Positions 25,113 to 34,146 are shown, numbered from the stretch's first letter. The stretch: 64,000 bases of DNA from Wocania_A sp965224845 (GCA_965224845.1 CBDDAJ010000015.1:186001-250000), one strand, 5' to 3'. The notes: generated from the sequence alone by a model not told the origin. Numbers and translations are program-made.

Positions 25113-26888
25113 ATGTTCGAGTTTGAACCAGACGAATATATTTTTACCAAGTTTGCCTTCTTTTTTAAAAAGCGTAAAAAGAAAAGAGAAGCAAAGCTTA
25201 AGCATGCTGTTGGCTTAAATGACATTAAGCCAAGGTTAACCATATTTGCTCGTGCTATAACAGGTGAAGCTATTGAAATTTATGAAGCAGAACGTGAAGG
25301 CGGGTATAGAAACAATAACTTTTTCCTGCCAACTAAATTTTATGATTTTCAATCGGTCAAAGACAATATTTCATTTTATTTATTCAGAGTTTTATATCTA
25401 TCTGTTCAAAAAAATTTAAATTTAAATTGGAATGATAATACCGAGCACGACACTTTAGAGTCTCAACAGAAAGCACAGGAAACATCAAAAGAAGTTTTAA
25501 AAGTATTATTCGAGCAATTTCCAATTACAGAAACCTATCATCAAAATTTTGTTTCCCTATACAAGCATAAGGCTACCGAAAAAAAACCAGCAGATTTTTC
25601 ATTTATCTACGGAAAATGGATGCGTAACGACATCAAAGACAATGCGGTAGAAAAACTGGAAAACTTTACAGATCAAGTTAAAAAGGCTAATGAGGAGCAA
25701 TCAAAAACACTTATAAAATCTAAAGCTGTTGAAGAAATAATTTCAGTACAAATCGATCAAAAACAACTAGAAGATGCCGTGTTACAGCATCAATTTGAAA
25801 AGGTTGAAACTGCCGAAGAATTTGGAGGAAACTTTAGGGATATGGATGGCGATGATGATTTAGAAGATCACTCCAACGCATTAGACGAGGTAAACATGAA
25901 ACATACTGTTCGGGTTGACGATACAGCACACTCGGTATATCAAGCTGATTTCATTGAAAATACAACCATTGCCGAAAGTGCAGAAAATGAAAGCAATGGC
26001 TATTTTGTAACTTACGATGAATGGAATTATAAAGACCGAAGTTATAAAGAAAACTTTTGTAAAGTTTTCCCAAAAGCTCCTATTGTTTCAGATTCTACTT
26101 TCTACAAAAAAACATTAAGCGATAATCGATCAACCTTAATGGGTTTGCGAAAAATGCTAACCACAGTTAATAATAAATACCAACAACAACGCAGACAACC
26201 ACAAGGTGAAGAATTAGATATTGATGCGGTTACCGATTTATTTGTTGATGTAAAATCTGGACATACGCCATCTGAAAAAATATATTTATCTAAACGCAAA
26301 AAAGAAAAAGATTTATCTATTTTATTACTGTTGGATATTAGTTTATCTAGCGATGGATATGCTGCTGGGAATCGGGTTATTGATGTAGAAAAGCAAGTAT
26401 CCATTTTATTTGGTGAAATTTTAAACGAGTTTAATATCGATTTTTCTATTGATTGTTTTTACTCAAAAACCAGAAACCATTCCAGTTACATAACACTTAA
26501 AGGCTTTGATGAAAATTGGGACACTGCAAAACATAAAGTAGGTGGCATTGAACCTGGGGGCTACACCCGTATTGGAGCAGCCTTAAGACATTCTGGTGCT
26601 TTATTAGACAAGCGAGACACAAAAAACAAATGGGTAATTTTAATATCGGATGGCAAACCAAATGATTACGATAAATACGAAGGCAAATATGGTATTAATG
26701 ATGTGAAACAAGCCTTACGCGAATTAAATGAACGTCAAATAAATTCCTATGCTTTGGCCATAGAAGCTCAAGCTAAATATTATTTACCACAAATGTTCGG
26801 GCAAAATCATTATCAAATCTTAACAAACCCGGTTGAGTTATTACAATCATTAGTAAAACTTTATGAAAAAATAAAGCACCAGTCTTAA
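25113..26888 (+). CDS. norD: NorD-type von Willebrand factor A protein
   Basis: The 591-residue cytoplasmic protein has a poorly conserved helical N-terminal half and a C-terminal VWA domain with the metal-site motif LLLDISLSSDG near residues 405-414, GGYTRIGAALRH and VILISDGKPNDY. NorD forms a complex with NorQ and acts as the adaptor for loading FeB into NorB. It starts with ATG at 25113 after a repeat-filled gap and ends 12 bp before the convergent gene on the other strand. Confidence 0.92.
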   Translation: MFEFEPDEYIFTKFAFFFKKRKKKREAKLKHAVGLNDIKPRLTIFARAITGEAIEIYEAEREGGYRNNNFFLPTKFYDFQSVKDNISFYLFRVLYLSVQKNLNLNWNDNTEHDTLESQQKAQETSKEVLKVLFEQFPITETYHQNFVSLYKHKATEKKPADFSFIYGKWMRNDIKDNAVEKLENFTDQVKKANEEQSKTLIKSKAVEEIISVQIDQKQLEDAVLQHQFEKVETAEEFGGNFRDMDGDDDLEDHSNALDEVNMKHTVRVDDTAHSVYQADFIENTTIAESAENESNGYFVTYDEWNYKDRSYKENFCKVFPKAPIVSDSTFYKKTLSDNRSTLMGLRKMLTTVNNKYQQQRRQPQGEELDIDAVTDLFVDVKSGHTPSEKIYLSKRKKEKDLSILLLLDISLSSDGYAAGNRVIDVEKQVSILFGEILNEFNIDFSIDCFYSKTRNHSSYITLKGFDENWDTAKHKVGGIEPGGYTRIGAALRHSGALLDKRDTKNKWVILISDGKPNDYDKYEGKYGINDVKQALRELNERQINSYALAIEAQAKYYLPQMFGQNHYQILTNPVELLQSLVKLYEKIKHQS

Positions 26889-26900
26889 ACAGATACAATA

Positions 26901-28115
26901 CTATTGTAGCTCCGCTTTTTGTGGCGTCTTATAAACATTGAATAAAACACAAAATACCCCCAAAGGCAAGAGTATACTGGTAATAAATAACAATATGCTG
27001 TAATTAGGTAGCAGTATACCTCCAAAAATTAAAAGCACACCTTGGGTGCCCAATAAAGCTTCAAGAAAAATAAACCCAAGAATAAAAACAACAACACCAA
27101 AAGTCAGTATTTTATTATAAGTAACTAGTTTAGTGTCAAGAATAAATGCAAATAAAAAACCGGTAATCGTTCCTAGCATGATAAGATGTATAAAACCAAT
27201 TACAAGATTGCGATGCGTGTAATCAACTAAAGAAAACTCTGGAATAAAAGTGACCAATGGTATTAATAGTTTTAAAGCAAAGCAAAAAACAGAAAAGTTA
27301 TAAAGGTAAATTTGGAGTTTAGATTTTTGCTTTAAAACTTCACTAAGTTTTGGTTTTATAAGTTTTAAAAAATAGCATAGACTTATAACTTGCATTACAA
27401 TTCCTATTTGGTTTAATATTGATAATGCTTTTATTGATGTAAACCAATATATTGGTAAAGCTACCGTAAGTACTGTTCCTGCTATTAATGTATATATAAA
27501 ATATCTAAACCATTTAGACGCTTCAACCTTTATAAGGTAAAAAAAGATGGCCAGAGTAGCTATTAAAAACCAGCCGTTAAATTGAAAATGCAAAAAAAAC
27601 TGAATAGCAATTTGGTAGAATGCTGATGCCTTACCAGCCATAGTTACTGCTGGACCTAAACACCAAACCCCAATGGTAGATAATACCATGAATACAAGTG
27701 CTGTTTTAAGCAAACACCGTAGCATAAAAGATTCTATTGTATTGTATTTCCAAACCAAATACACAAAATAATAGCTGCACAAGATGTGTAGTGTTGAAAA
27801 TGTAATAGAAACTGCAGCATAACCTTGATATGGAAAACTTAACATCATCCCAACAACAGCAAACTCGGTAACCCAAAATAATGTATTGAAAAGTGCTTTT
27901 TTATTAGGGATGAAATAATGAACAATTAGCGCAAACAGCATCAAATAGACCCAACCTAACATAGCTACATGCGAATGTGCATGTGTAAAAAAGCGATAAT
28001 TTATGCCTATGTCGCTTATAACCGAAAAACGTAAGGCTAACCCCATTAAGGCAGCAACGAGGAAATTAATTAAACAGACTACGACAAGTTTTTTAAACAT
28101 GCTATGATTTCTCAT
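26901..28115 (-). CDS. Multi-helix membrane protein related to heme-copper oxidase subunit I / NorB
   Basis: The 404-residue protein has about twelve hydrophobic helices. HAHSHVAMLGW (His45, 47, 49) and the Pro 21 residues after His49 line up with the NorB segment starting at His53, and HFQFNGWF (His176) lines up with NorB HLAFWGAY, including the later LAI and Y positions. The FeB/CuB signature (HP.. or WxxxVWE and a HH pair) is not seen. This suggests a heme-binding relative without the second metal; a third His helix is HRNLVIGFIHLIMLGTITG. It lies next to ric and opposite norD, so a link to NO stress is likely but unproven. Start at 28115, or ATG at 28100. Confidence 0.65.
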   Translation of the reverse strand: MRNHSMFKKLVVVCLINFLVAALMGLALRFSVISDIGINYRFFTHAHSHVAMLGWVYLMLFALIVHYFIPNKKALFNTLFWVTEFAVVGMMLSFPYQGYAAVSITFSTLHILCSYYFVYLVWKYNTIESFMLRCLLKTALVFMVLSTIGVWCLGPAVTMAGKASAFYQIAIQFFLHFQFNGWFLIATLAIFFYLIKVEASKWFRYFIYTLIAGTVLTVALPIYWFTSIKALSILNQIGIVMQVISLCYFLKLIKPKLSEVLKQKSKLQIYLYNFSVFCFALKLLIPLVTFIPEFSLVDYTHRNLVIGFIHLIMLGTITGFLFAFILDTKLVTYNKILTFGVVVFILGFIFLEALLGTQGVLLIFGGILLPNYSILLFITSILLPLGVFCVLFNVYKTPQKAELQ

Positions 28116-28136
28116 GTTAATGTAGTCATTTTAAAC

Positions 28137-28176
28137 AAAACTCCAGAATATATTTAAGGTAATATTCTAGAGTTTT
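28137..28176 (-). terminator. Terminator after ric
   Basis: AAAACTCCAGAATAT and ATATTCTAGAGTTTT form a 15-bp stem with one mismatch around a 10-nt loop and A/T tracts on both sides. It ends ric transcription and separates it from the following membrane-protein gene. Confidence 0.75.
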
Positions 28177-28200
28177 TCTTAGAGTATATTAGGGGAGCTA

Positions 28201-28941
28201 TTAACCAAATTGTTGCTCTAGCTTTATAGCCTTAGGGAACAAAATATTATTTTCTAAGTGTATATGTAAATGTAAATCCTTTTCAAATGCTTCTAACATA
28301 GCAAATGTTACTCTATAGGTATTACAAGCATCAGCTGGAGCCTTATAATAATCAGTAAGTTCTGCTATCTGTCTAAATCGTTCCCCTTCATTATCATGTT
28401 CATGCCTCATCATTTCAATCGGGTTTTCTACCGTTCCAAACTGTGGGGATTGTATTGCTCCTTGTTGTAATTTAGCATTAACCATTTTCTTCACAAAAGG
28501 GAACAATATAAGTTCTTCTTTTTTCATATGCGATGCTAATTCGCCTGCCGATGCAGTAAATAGTTCATTTATTTTAAATAATTCTGGATGACGCTCACCA
28601 TGAACACGGCATAACTTATTTAAAAACTGAAGTAAAACCGGGATTTTTTCTTCAACATAACGGTGGTGTTTTTTTTCAATATAGTCAATCAATAAATCTA
28701 GTGGCCAGGATTTATAATCTATAGACTCACCTCCTTTTTCATTTAAAACGGCTTCAAGTTCATCTAATAAAATATGGCTGTCTATCCCCTTACTCTTACA
28801 GGCTTCATTAATGGTTCTACCTCCATTGCAGCAAAAATCTATTTTATATTTTGAAAAAACAGCTGCAGTTCTATAGTCTTCGGCTACAAATTGACCGATT
28901 TGTTTTTGTGAATTTTCTTGTAATGTTTCCATACTAATCAT
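28201..28941 (-). CDS. ric: Iron-sulfur cluster repair di-iron protein RIC (ScdA/YtfE)
   Basis: RIC proteins repair Fe-S clusters and hemes damaged by NO. The 246-residue protein has the ScdA N-terminal domain with DFCCNGG (Cys37-Cys38) and a hemerythrin-like four-helix bundle with metal ligands in KKHHRYVEEKIP, VHGERHPE, SHMKKEEL, MRHEHDNEGE and HIHLENNILFP. A start at 28941 or at the in-frame ATG at 28932 is possible. It follows the rrf2 gene by 41 bp on the same strand and carries its own Rrf2-like operator next to the start. Confidence 0.94.
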   Translation of the reverse strand: MISMETLQENSQKQIGQFVAEDYRTAAVFSKYKIDFCCNGGRTINEACKSKGIDSHILLDELEAVLNEKGGESIDYKSWPLDLLIDYIEKKHHRYVEEKIPVLLQFLNKLCRVHGERHPELFKINELFTASAGELASHMKKEELILFPFVKKMVNAKLQQGAIQSPQFGTVENPIEMMRHEHDNEGERFRQIAELTDYYKAPADACNTYRVTFAMLEAFEKDLHLHIHLENNILFPKAIKLEQQFG

Positions 28942-28949
28942 TTTATTTC

Positions 28950-28963
28950 GGATAACTTTATCC
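28950..28963 (-). promoter_or_regulatory. Rrf2-type operator upstream of ric
   Basis: GGATAACTTTATCC is a 14-bp perfect palindrome of arms GGATAA and TTATCC, 9 bp before the ric start. It differs at only two positions from the palindrome core at 29464-29477 before the rrf2 gene. Confidence 0.7.
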
Positions 28964-28982
28964 TATTTATATTTAAATTTTT

Positions 28983-29417
28983 TTAAATCTTTAAAAATGA
29001 AGCTCCAGACTTAATATTTAATGCTAGTTCTTCTAAACTTGTCTCTTCAAGCATCTGCTTTAAACCTTCTCTTATCGCTTTAAACTTATCGTGTACCGGA
29101 CAAGGGTGTGCTGCATCACATTTATGTAAGCCTAAGCCACATCCACTATAAATAGAGTCGCCATCAATGGCATTTACAATATGAGCTAACTTTACGGTTC
29201 GTATTCTATTTTTATCAATTTCAAAACCTCCGTAAGCGCCTTTTACAGAATTGATAACATTATTTTTTACTAATGCTTGTAAAATTTTTGCTGTAAAAGC
29301 TTCTGGCGAGTCAATTTCTTTGGCTATTTCTTTAGGGCTAACACGTTGTCCTTCAAAAGAATTTATAGCTATAAAAATTGATGCTTTAATACCATATTCG
29401 CAAGCTTTAGAAAACAT
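28983..29417 (-). CDS. Rrf2-family regulator with three-cysteine Fe-S site, NsrR-like
   Basis: The 144-residue protein has a winged helix (SPKEIAKEIDSPEAFTAKILQALVKNNVINSVKGAYGGF) and three cysteines at residues 93, 100 and 106 (GCGLGLHKCDAAHPCPVH), the spacing expected of a cluster-binding Rrf2 protein such as NsrR, which senses NO. Placement next to ric and the nor genes fits. A palindrome overlaps its promoter and a near-identical one precedes ric, so it probably represses itself and ric and is relieved by NO. IscR-like sensing of cluster status is the alternative. Confidence 0.9.
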   Translation of the reverse strand: MFSKACEYGIKASIFIAINSFEGQRVSPKEIAKEIDSPEAFTAKILQALVKNNVINSVKGAYGGFEIDKNRIRTVKLAHIVNAIDGDSIYSGCGLGLHKCDAAHPCPVHDKFKAIREGLKQMLEETSLEELALNIKSGASFLKI

Positions 29418-29437
29418 ATAGTCTTATTTATTTAATG

Positions 29438-29480
29438 CAAATGTATAACAATATTTTTAATTAGGATAAATTTGTCCTAA
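29438..29480 (-). promoter_or_regulatory. Promoter and operator of the rrf2 gene
   Basis: On the minus strand TACATTTG (29445 to 29438) matches TAnnTTTG. TTAGGATAAATTTGTCCTAA (29461-29480), a palindrome with 9 of 10 base pairs, covers the region where the -33 element would lie, a position suited to repression. It begins right after the stop codon of the neighbouring gene. Confidence 0.75.
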
Positions 29481-29828
29481 TTAATATTTATTTTTATACC
29501 ATACTTTTTGCCATTCACGTTTTAAAATTAAAAAAGAGACATCTTCTGCTAATTTCAATGTATCATTTCCGTCCAGGGCTTTTACTTGTTTTTCTGACAC
29601 ATCAATAATATAGAGTAAATTAAGATACGCCGTAAATTTTTCTTGAATAAGTTTATAAATGGTTTCATGAAGTAGTAACTTTAAACTTGTTGGTAAAATA
29701 GCTTCATGAAAATCTAAATCGATGTTGGCCAATAAAAAATCTTTATTGAGCTGTTTAACCAACTTCCTATACAAATTCTGTTGATTTGCTTCTTCAATTA
29801 ATATTTCAAAAGTAGCTGGTAACTGCAT
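29481..29828 (-). CDS. Conserved hypothetical protein downstream of the prenyl synthase
   Basis: The 115-residue protein is soluble, with no signal peptide, and looks mostly helical with the hydrophobic stretch SLKLLLHETIYKLIQEKFTAYLNLLYIIDVSE and a tryptophan-rich basic end (KREWQKVWYKNKY). I do not recognise a family. Its ATG overlaps the stop codon of the prenyl synthase gene by one base (TAATG), so the two are coupled; a conserved small gene in this spot is common in flavobacteria. Confidence 0.7.
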   Translation of the reverse strand: MQLPATFEILIEEANQQNLYRKLVKQLNKDFLLANIDLDFHEAILPTSLKLLLHETIYKLIQEKFTAYLNLLYIIDVSEKQVKALDGNDTLKLAEDVSFLILKREWQKVWYKNKY

Positions 29829-30802
29829 TATACACTTCTATTCATTAAACCAGTTCCAAAGGCTTTTAAACGCTTTTTTTTATCCTCTGAAATATGTAAT
29901 GCCTTTAAAACCTGAAATGCTTTTTGGGTATAATCTTTAATGGCATCTTTAGTGGCTTCTGCTGAACCAGAGGATTTAAAAATTTGCTTTACTATTTCAA
30001 CTTTATGCTCAGCACCATTTCCATTATTACTAAATAATTGTTGTAATTGTAGTCTGGTCTTCTCATCAGAAAACTCAAGGGCTTTTATATACAAATAGGT
30101 TTTTTTATTTTCGATAATATCACCACCAACTTGCTTTCCAAAAGTTTCAGGGTTACCAAAAGCATCCAAGTAATCGTCTTGCAGTTGAAAAGCAATTCCT
30201 AAATTTTTACCAAACTCATATATACTATTTTGATCTTCATTAGAAGCTCCAGCAACAATGGCACCCATTTTCATTGCCGCACCAACTAAAACAGCTGTTT
30301 TGTATTCTATCATTTTTAAATAGTCAAACACAGCTACATCTTGGCTGGTTTCAAAATCTATGTCATACTGCTGTCCTTCACAAACTTCTATAGCTGTTTT
30401 ACTAAATAGTTTTGCTAAAGCCTGAAATGTATTAGCTTCGTAATTTTCAAATAATTGATAAGCCATAATTAACATGGCATCACCCGACAGAATACCTGTA
30501 TTGACATCCCACTTCTCATGCACCGTTTTTTGTCCGCGACGTAAAGGGGCATCATCCATAATATCGTCATGCACTAAAGAAAAGTTATGAAATACTTCTA
30601 TACTTAATGCTGCATTTAATGCCTTTTGATAATCATTATTAAAAATATCGGCAGTCATCAATGTTAAAACCGGGCGCAACCTTTTTCCTCCTAAATTTAG
30701 GATATACTGAATAGGATTATATAATGTCTCCGGTTCTTTTACAGTTGAATATTTGTTTAAAAATTCAACAAACTCTTTTTGGTATTCTTCTATTGAAAGC
30801 AT
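29828..30802 (-). CDS. Polyprenyl (geranylgeranyl/farnesyl-type) diphosphate synthase
   Basis: This trans-prenyltransferase condenses isopentenyl diphosphate with allylic diphosphates to make isoprenoid chains, for quinones or membrane carriers. The protein (about 324 residues) has the two Asp-rich motifs, DDIMDDAPLRRG and DDYLDAFG, and GGKRLRPVL, GQQYDIDFE and the KTAVLVGAA segment. I start it at ATG 30802; a TTG at 30805 would add a Met. A -7 element TATTTTTG on the minus strand (30814 to 30807) ends five bases before the start codon, so the message is probably almost leaderless. Chain length cannot be read reliably from sequence. Confidence 0.93.
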   Translation of the reverse strand: MLSIEEYQKEFVEFLNKYSTVKEPETLYNPIQYILNLGGKRLRPVLTLMTADIFNNDYQKALNAALSIEVFHNFSLVHDDIMDDAPLRRGQKTVHEKWDVNTGILSGDAMLIMAYQLFENYEANTFQALAKLFSKTAIEVCEGQQYDIDFETSQDVAVFDYLKMIEYKTAVLVGAAMKMGAIVAGASNEDQNSIYEFGKNLGIAFQLQDDYLDAFGNPETFGKQVGGDIIENKKTYLYIKALEFSDEKTRLQLQQLFSNNGNGAEHKVEIVKQIFKSSGSAEATKDAIKDYTQKAFQVLKALHISEDKKKRLKAFGTGLMNRSV

Positions 30803-30806
30803 CAAA

Positions 30807-30814
30807 CAAAAATA
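30807..30814 (-). promoter_or_regulatory. -7 element of the prenyl synthase gene
   Basis: TATTTTTG on the minus strand fits TAnnTTTG, and the ATG at 30802 begins five bases after its last base. No clear -33 element is seen. Confidence 0.55.
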
Positions 30815-30870
30815 AAGTAATTCATTATAATTAAAAACTCCAATGTAAAGGATATGTTAAAAAATTATTA

Positions 30871-30918
30871 AAACTACGGAAACTTTTTAGGTTTTTAAAG
30901 TTTCCTGTTGTAGTTTTG
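30871..30918 (+). promoter_or_regulatory. tetR promoter with overlapping nested palindrome (probable TetR operator)
   Basis: GGAAACTTT (30878-30886) and AAAGTTTCC (30897-30905) form perfect arms, flanked by AAACTAC (30871-30877) and GTAGTTT (30910-30916). The outer right arm overlaps the -7 element TAGTTTTG (30911-30918). TetR-family repressors bind such palindromes, so autoregulation of this efflux operon is likely. Confidence 0.68.
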
Positions 30919-30927
30919 TGCCTTATT

Positions 30928-31533
30928 ATGAGAGAAAAAATATTATTAGGCGCTACAGATTTGTTTTTAACCTATGGGTTTAAAAGCGTGACAATGGACG
31001 ATATAGCTAGTGCTTTGGGGGTTTCTAAAAAAACCATATACCAGCATTTTGATAACAAAATAAAGTTAGTTGAAGCTACTACGCTCAATTTGTTTGAATC
31101 TATTTCTTGCGGGATAGACCATATTTGCTCCTTAGAAAAAAACCCTATTGAGGAAATTTATAGCATCAAACAGTTTGTCATGGAGCATTTAAAAGATGAA
31201 AAATCTTCACCTCAATATCAACTACAAAAATATTACCCTAAAATATTTAATACTTTAAAAAGTAAGCAGTTCGAAGTTATGCAAACCTGTGTTACAGATA
31301 ATTTAACTAGAGGAATAGCACAGGGCCTGTATAGAGATTCTATTAATGTGGAATTTATTGCAAGAATATATTTTAATTCAATGCTTGCAATAAAAGATAA
31401 AGATTTGTTTCCATTAAAGAAGTTTTCAATGAATATGCTAATGAGCAATTATTTAGAATATCACTTACGTGGTATTTGTACTCCAAAAGGACTTGACATA
31501 TTAAATCAATTTATAACATCAAATCAATCATAA
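30928..31533 (+). CDS. TetR/AcrR-family regulator of the efflux operon
   Basis: The 201-residue protein has the TetR DNA-binding domain at its start (ILLGATDLFLTYGFKSVTMDDIASALGVSKKTIYQHF) and a variable helical ligand domain. I use the ATG at 30928: the TTG at 30916 lies inside the promoter's -7 element. It is the first gene of a TetR-TolC-MFP-RND set, 12 bp ahead of the outer-membrane gene, and probably represses it through the palindrome on its own promoter. The inducer is unknown. Confidence 0.93.
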   Translation: MREKILLGATDLFLTYGFKSVTMDDIASALGVSKKTIYQHFDNKIKLVEATTLNLFESISCGIDHICSLEKNPIEEIYSIKQFVMEHLKDEKSSPQYQLQKYYPKIFNTLKSKQFEVMQTCVTDNLTRGIAQGLYRDSINVEFIARIYFNSMLAIKDKDLFPLKKFSMNMLMSNYLEYHLRGICTPKGLDILNQFITSNQS

Positions 31534-31545
31534 ATAAACACTAAA

Positions 31546-32916
31546 ATGAAAAACAAACTAATATTAATTTTTAGTTTACTATGCACTTATGTGTCTTTTT
31601 CACAAGAAAGCATTCAAAGTTTCACATTACAAGAAGCCATAGATTATGCCATAGAAAATAATCGAACATCAAAAATTGCAGCACTTGATATAAAAGCAGC
31701 AGAAAAACAAAAATGGGAAACAACAACAATCGGGTTACCTCAAATTAATGCAAGCATAGATTATAATAATTGGTTAAAGCAACAAGTATCTTTGTTGCCA
31801 GCATCCATACTATCAGATGCAGCCAGAGCCGATTTAGGGCTAGGAATTAATGATCAATTCCCTGCCACTTTCGGAACAAAACAAACCATGAACGGTACGG
31901 TAACATTAGAACAATTAATTTTTGATGGTTCTTATCTTGTTGGATTACAATCGGCAAAAGTGTTTTTAGAAATATCAAAAAATGCTAAAGAAAAAACCAA
32001 TTTAGAAATTAGAAAAGCCGTAATAAATGCTTACGGGAATGTACTTCTCGCAGAAGAAAGTGTAAAAATTTTAGAAAGAAACATTGACGTTTTAAAGAAA
32101 AACCTTAATGAAACAACTAAAATTTACGAAAACGGATTAGGAGATGAGGAAAGCGTGGAACAGTTACAAATTACTCTTTCTGGTGTAGAAAGTAATTTAA
32201 ACAATACTACTCGTTTAAAGACTCTGGCTTATCAAATGTTAAACATAACATTAGGAGCCGATTTAAATGCTAACACATTATTAGCAGATAATCTGGAAAG
32301 TTTAACTGCACAAAACATTAATTTACAGTTATTAAATTCTGAAGAAAATGTAGAAAATACAATTGACTATAGGATTTCTCAAAACGACAAAAAATCAAAA
32401 GAGCTCCTTTTAAAATTAGAAAAAAGTAAAGCATTACCAACTTTAAGAGGTTTTGTTAATGCAGGTTATTCTGGTAATAATAACAATTTTGATTTTTTAA
32501 AGAACAATCAAAAGTGGTTTGGCTCATCACTTCTAGGTGTAAGTATGAACATTCCTATTTTTAGCTCTGGCCAAAGAAGTGCGGCAACTCAACGTGCTAA
32601 AATAAATCTTGAAAAAGCTAAAGAATCTTTAACCGAAACTGAGCAAAAAATAAAGCTTCAAATGGCATCTGCAAAAAGTGATTATCAATTCGCTATTGAG
32701 GATTATCAAAATAAAAAGCAAAATTTAAACCTAGCTGAACGTATTGAGAAAAAAAATCAAACAAAATTTTTTGAGGGTATTGCAACTAGTTTTGAGTTAA
32801 GACAAGCGCAAACTCAATTGTACAGTTCTCAACAAGAATTTTTACAAGCCATGCTAGATGTAATTAACAAAAAAGCAGAACTAGAAACCGTATTAAACAC
32901 TATAAACAACCAATAA
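31546..32916 (+). CDS. TolC-family outer-membrane efflux protein
   Basis: The 456-residue protein has a signal peptide (ending SFSQE) and two long-helix repeats of the TolC fold: LQEAIDYAIENNRTSKIAALD at the start and the later LEKSKALPTLRGFVNAGYSG with ERIEKKNQTKFFEGIATSFELRQAQTQLYSSQQEFLQAMLD. It forms the exit channel for the RND pump two genes downstream. Order in the operon is outer-membrane protein first, then adaptor, then pump. Confidence 0.94.
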   Translation: MKNKLILIFSLLCTYVSFSQESIQSFTLQEAIDYAIENNRTSKIAALDIKAAEKQKWETTTIGLPQINASIDYNNWLKQQVSLLPASILSDAARADLGLGINDQFPATFGTKQTMNGTVTLEQLIFDGSYLVGLQSAKVFLEISKNAKEKTNLEIRKAVINAYGNVLLAEESVKILERNIDVLKKNLNETTKIYENGLGDEESVEQLQITLSGVESNLNNTTRLKTLAYQMLNITLGADLNANTLLADNLESLTAQNINLQLLNSEENVENTIDYRISQNDKKSKELLLKLEKSKALPTLRGFVNAGYSGNNNNFDFLKNNQKWFGSSLLGVSMNIPIFSSGQRSAATQRAKINLEKAKESLTETEQKIKLQMASAKSDYQFAIEDYQNKKQNLNLAERIEKKNQTKFFEGIATSFELRQAQTQLYSSQQEFLQAMLDVINKKAELETVLNTINNQ

Positions 32917-32976
32917 AATATCAATCATAAAATGAAAGTCCGTAATGGACATTTGTTAAACAAAAATTATAACTAG

Positions 32977-34146
32977 ATGAAAAATATATATTCATTATTA
33001 ATCGTAACAATTATATTGACTTCGTGTGGAGGCGATAATAAAAAATCTGTTGAGGATATTATAGCTACAAATAATTTAGAACAAATTAGAAAGCGAAAAA
33101 CCCAGTTAGATAGTGAGCAACATGCCATTGCAGCTCAACTTAAACAACTTGAAACTAAGATTAAAGAATTAGACCCACAAGAACGCGTACCATTAATAAC
33201 AACTTTTGATGCGAAAGAATCTGTTTTTAATCACTATGTTGAACTTCAGGGAAATGTAAGTACTAAACAAAATTTAGTGATTTTTCCTGAGTACTCAGGA
33301 ATCTTAACTCGCGTTTATGTAAAAGAAGGTCAAAAGGTTTCAAAAGGGCAAACTTTAGCAAAAATTGACGACGGTGGTTTAAGCCAACAACTAGCACAAT
33401 TACAGATACAAGCAGATTTAGCAAAAACTACCTTTGAGCGTCAAGAGCGCCTATGGAACCAAAAAATAGGTAGTGAGATTCAATACCTTCAGGCAAAATC
33501 TACTTTCGAAGCACAACAAAAAGCAGTTAATCAATTGCAACAACAAATTGGTAAAACTGTAGTTAGAGCACCGTTTTCTGGCACCATTGATGATGTGATT
33601 ACAGAACAAGGCAGTGTTGTTGCTCCAGGTCAGTCACAATTATTCAGAATTGTAAACCTAAACGACATGTATATTGAAACCGATGTGCCTGAACGCTATA
33701 TTTCTAATGTAACTCCAGGTAAAGATGTACAAGTAGATTTTCCAATTCTTGGAAAATCTATAGATGCAAAAATTAGACAAGCCGGAAACTTTATTAATCC
33801 TGCAAATAGAACCTTTAAGGTTGAAGTTGCTATTGATAATAAAGAGAATACTATCAAACCCAACTTAACAGCAAAACTTAAAATAAACGATTACACGAAC
33901 CAAAAAGCCATATTAATTCCGCAAAGTATTATTTCTGAAAATGCTGAAGGTCAGCAATATGTCTATACAATTGCAGATAAAGTTGAAAACAAAGCTAAAG
34001 CAAAACGTGTTATTATTACTACTGGCAAAACACAAGGCGATAATATTGAAGTGCTTTCTGGCTTAGAAAATGGAAACGAGATTATTAAAGAAGGGGCTCG
34101 AAGTGTTAAAGATGGGCAGGATGTAAAAATACTTGTTGTAGAATAA
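32977..34146 (+). CDS. RND efflux periplasmic adaptor (HlyD/MFP family) lipoprotein
   Basis: The 389-residue protein has a lipobox (IILTSCGG), a coiled-coil hairpin (near residues 140-190, rich in Gln and Glu), a lipoyl half-motif VYVKEGQKVSKGQTLAKIDDGGL, its partner VVRAPFSGTIDDVITEQGSVVAPGQ and a beta-barrel/membrane-proximal domain. It bridges pump and TolC protein. A 60-bp gap separates it from the TolC gene and 21 bp from the pump gene. Confidence 0.94.
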   Translation: MKNIYSLLIVTIILTSCGGDNKKSVEDIIATNNLEQIRKRKTQLDSEQHAIAAQLKQLETKIKELDPQERVPLITTFDAKESVFNHYVELQGNVSTKQNLVIFPEYSGILTRVYVKEGQKVSKGQTLAKIDDGGLSQQLAQLQIQADLAKTTFERQERLWNQKIGSEIQYLQAKSTFEAQQKAVNQLQQQIGKTVVRAPFSGTIDDVITEQGSVVAPGQSQLFRIVNLNDMYIETDVPERYISNVTPGKDVQVDFPILGKSIDAKIRQAGNFINPANRTFKVEVAIDNKENTIKPNLTAKLKINDYTNQKAILIPQSIISENAEGQQYVYTIADKVENKAKAKRVIITTGKTQGDNIEVLSGLENGNEIIKEGARSVKDGQDVKILVVE

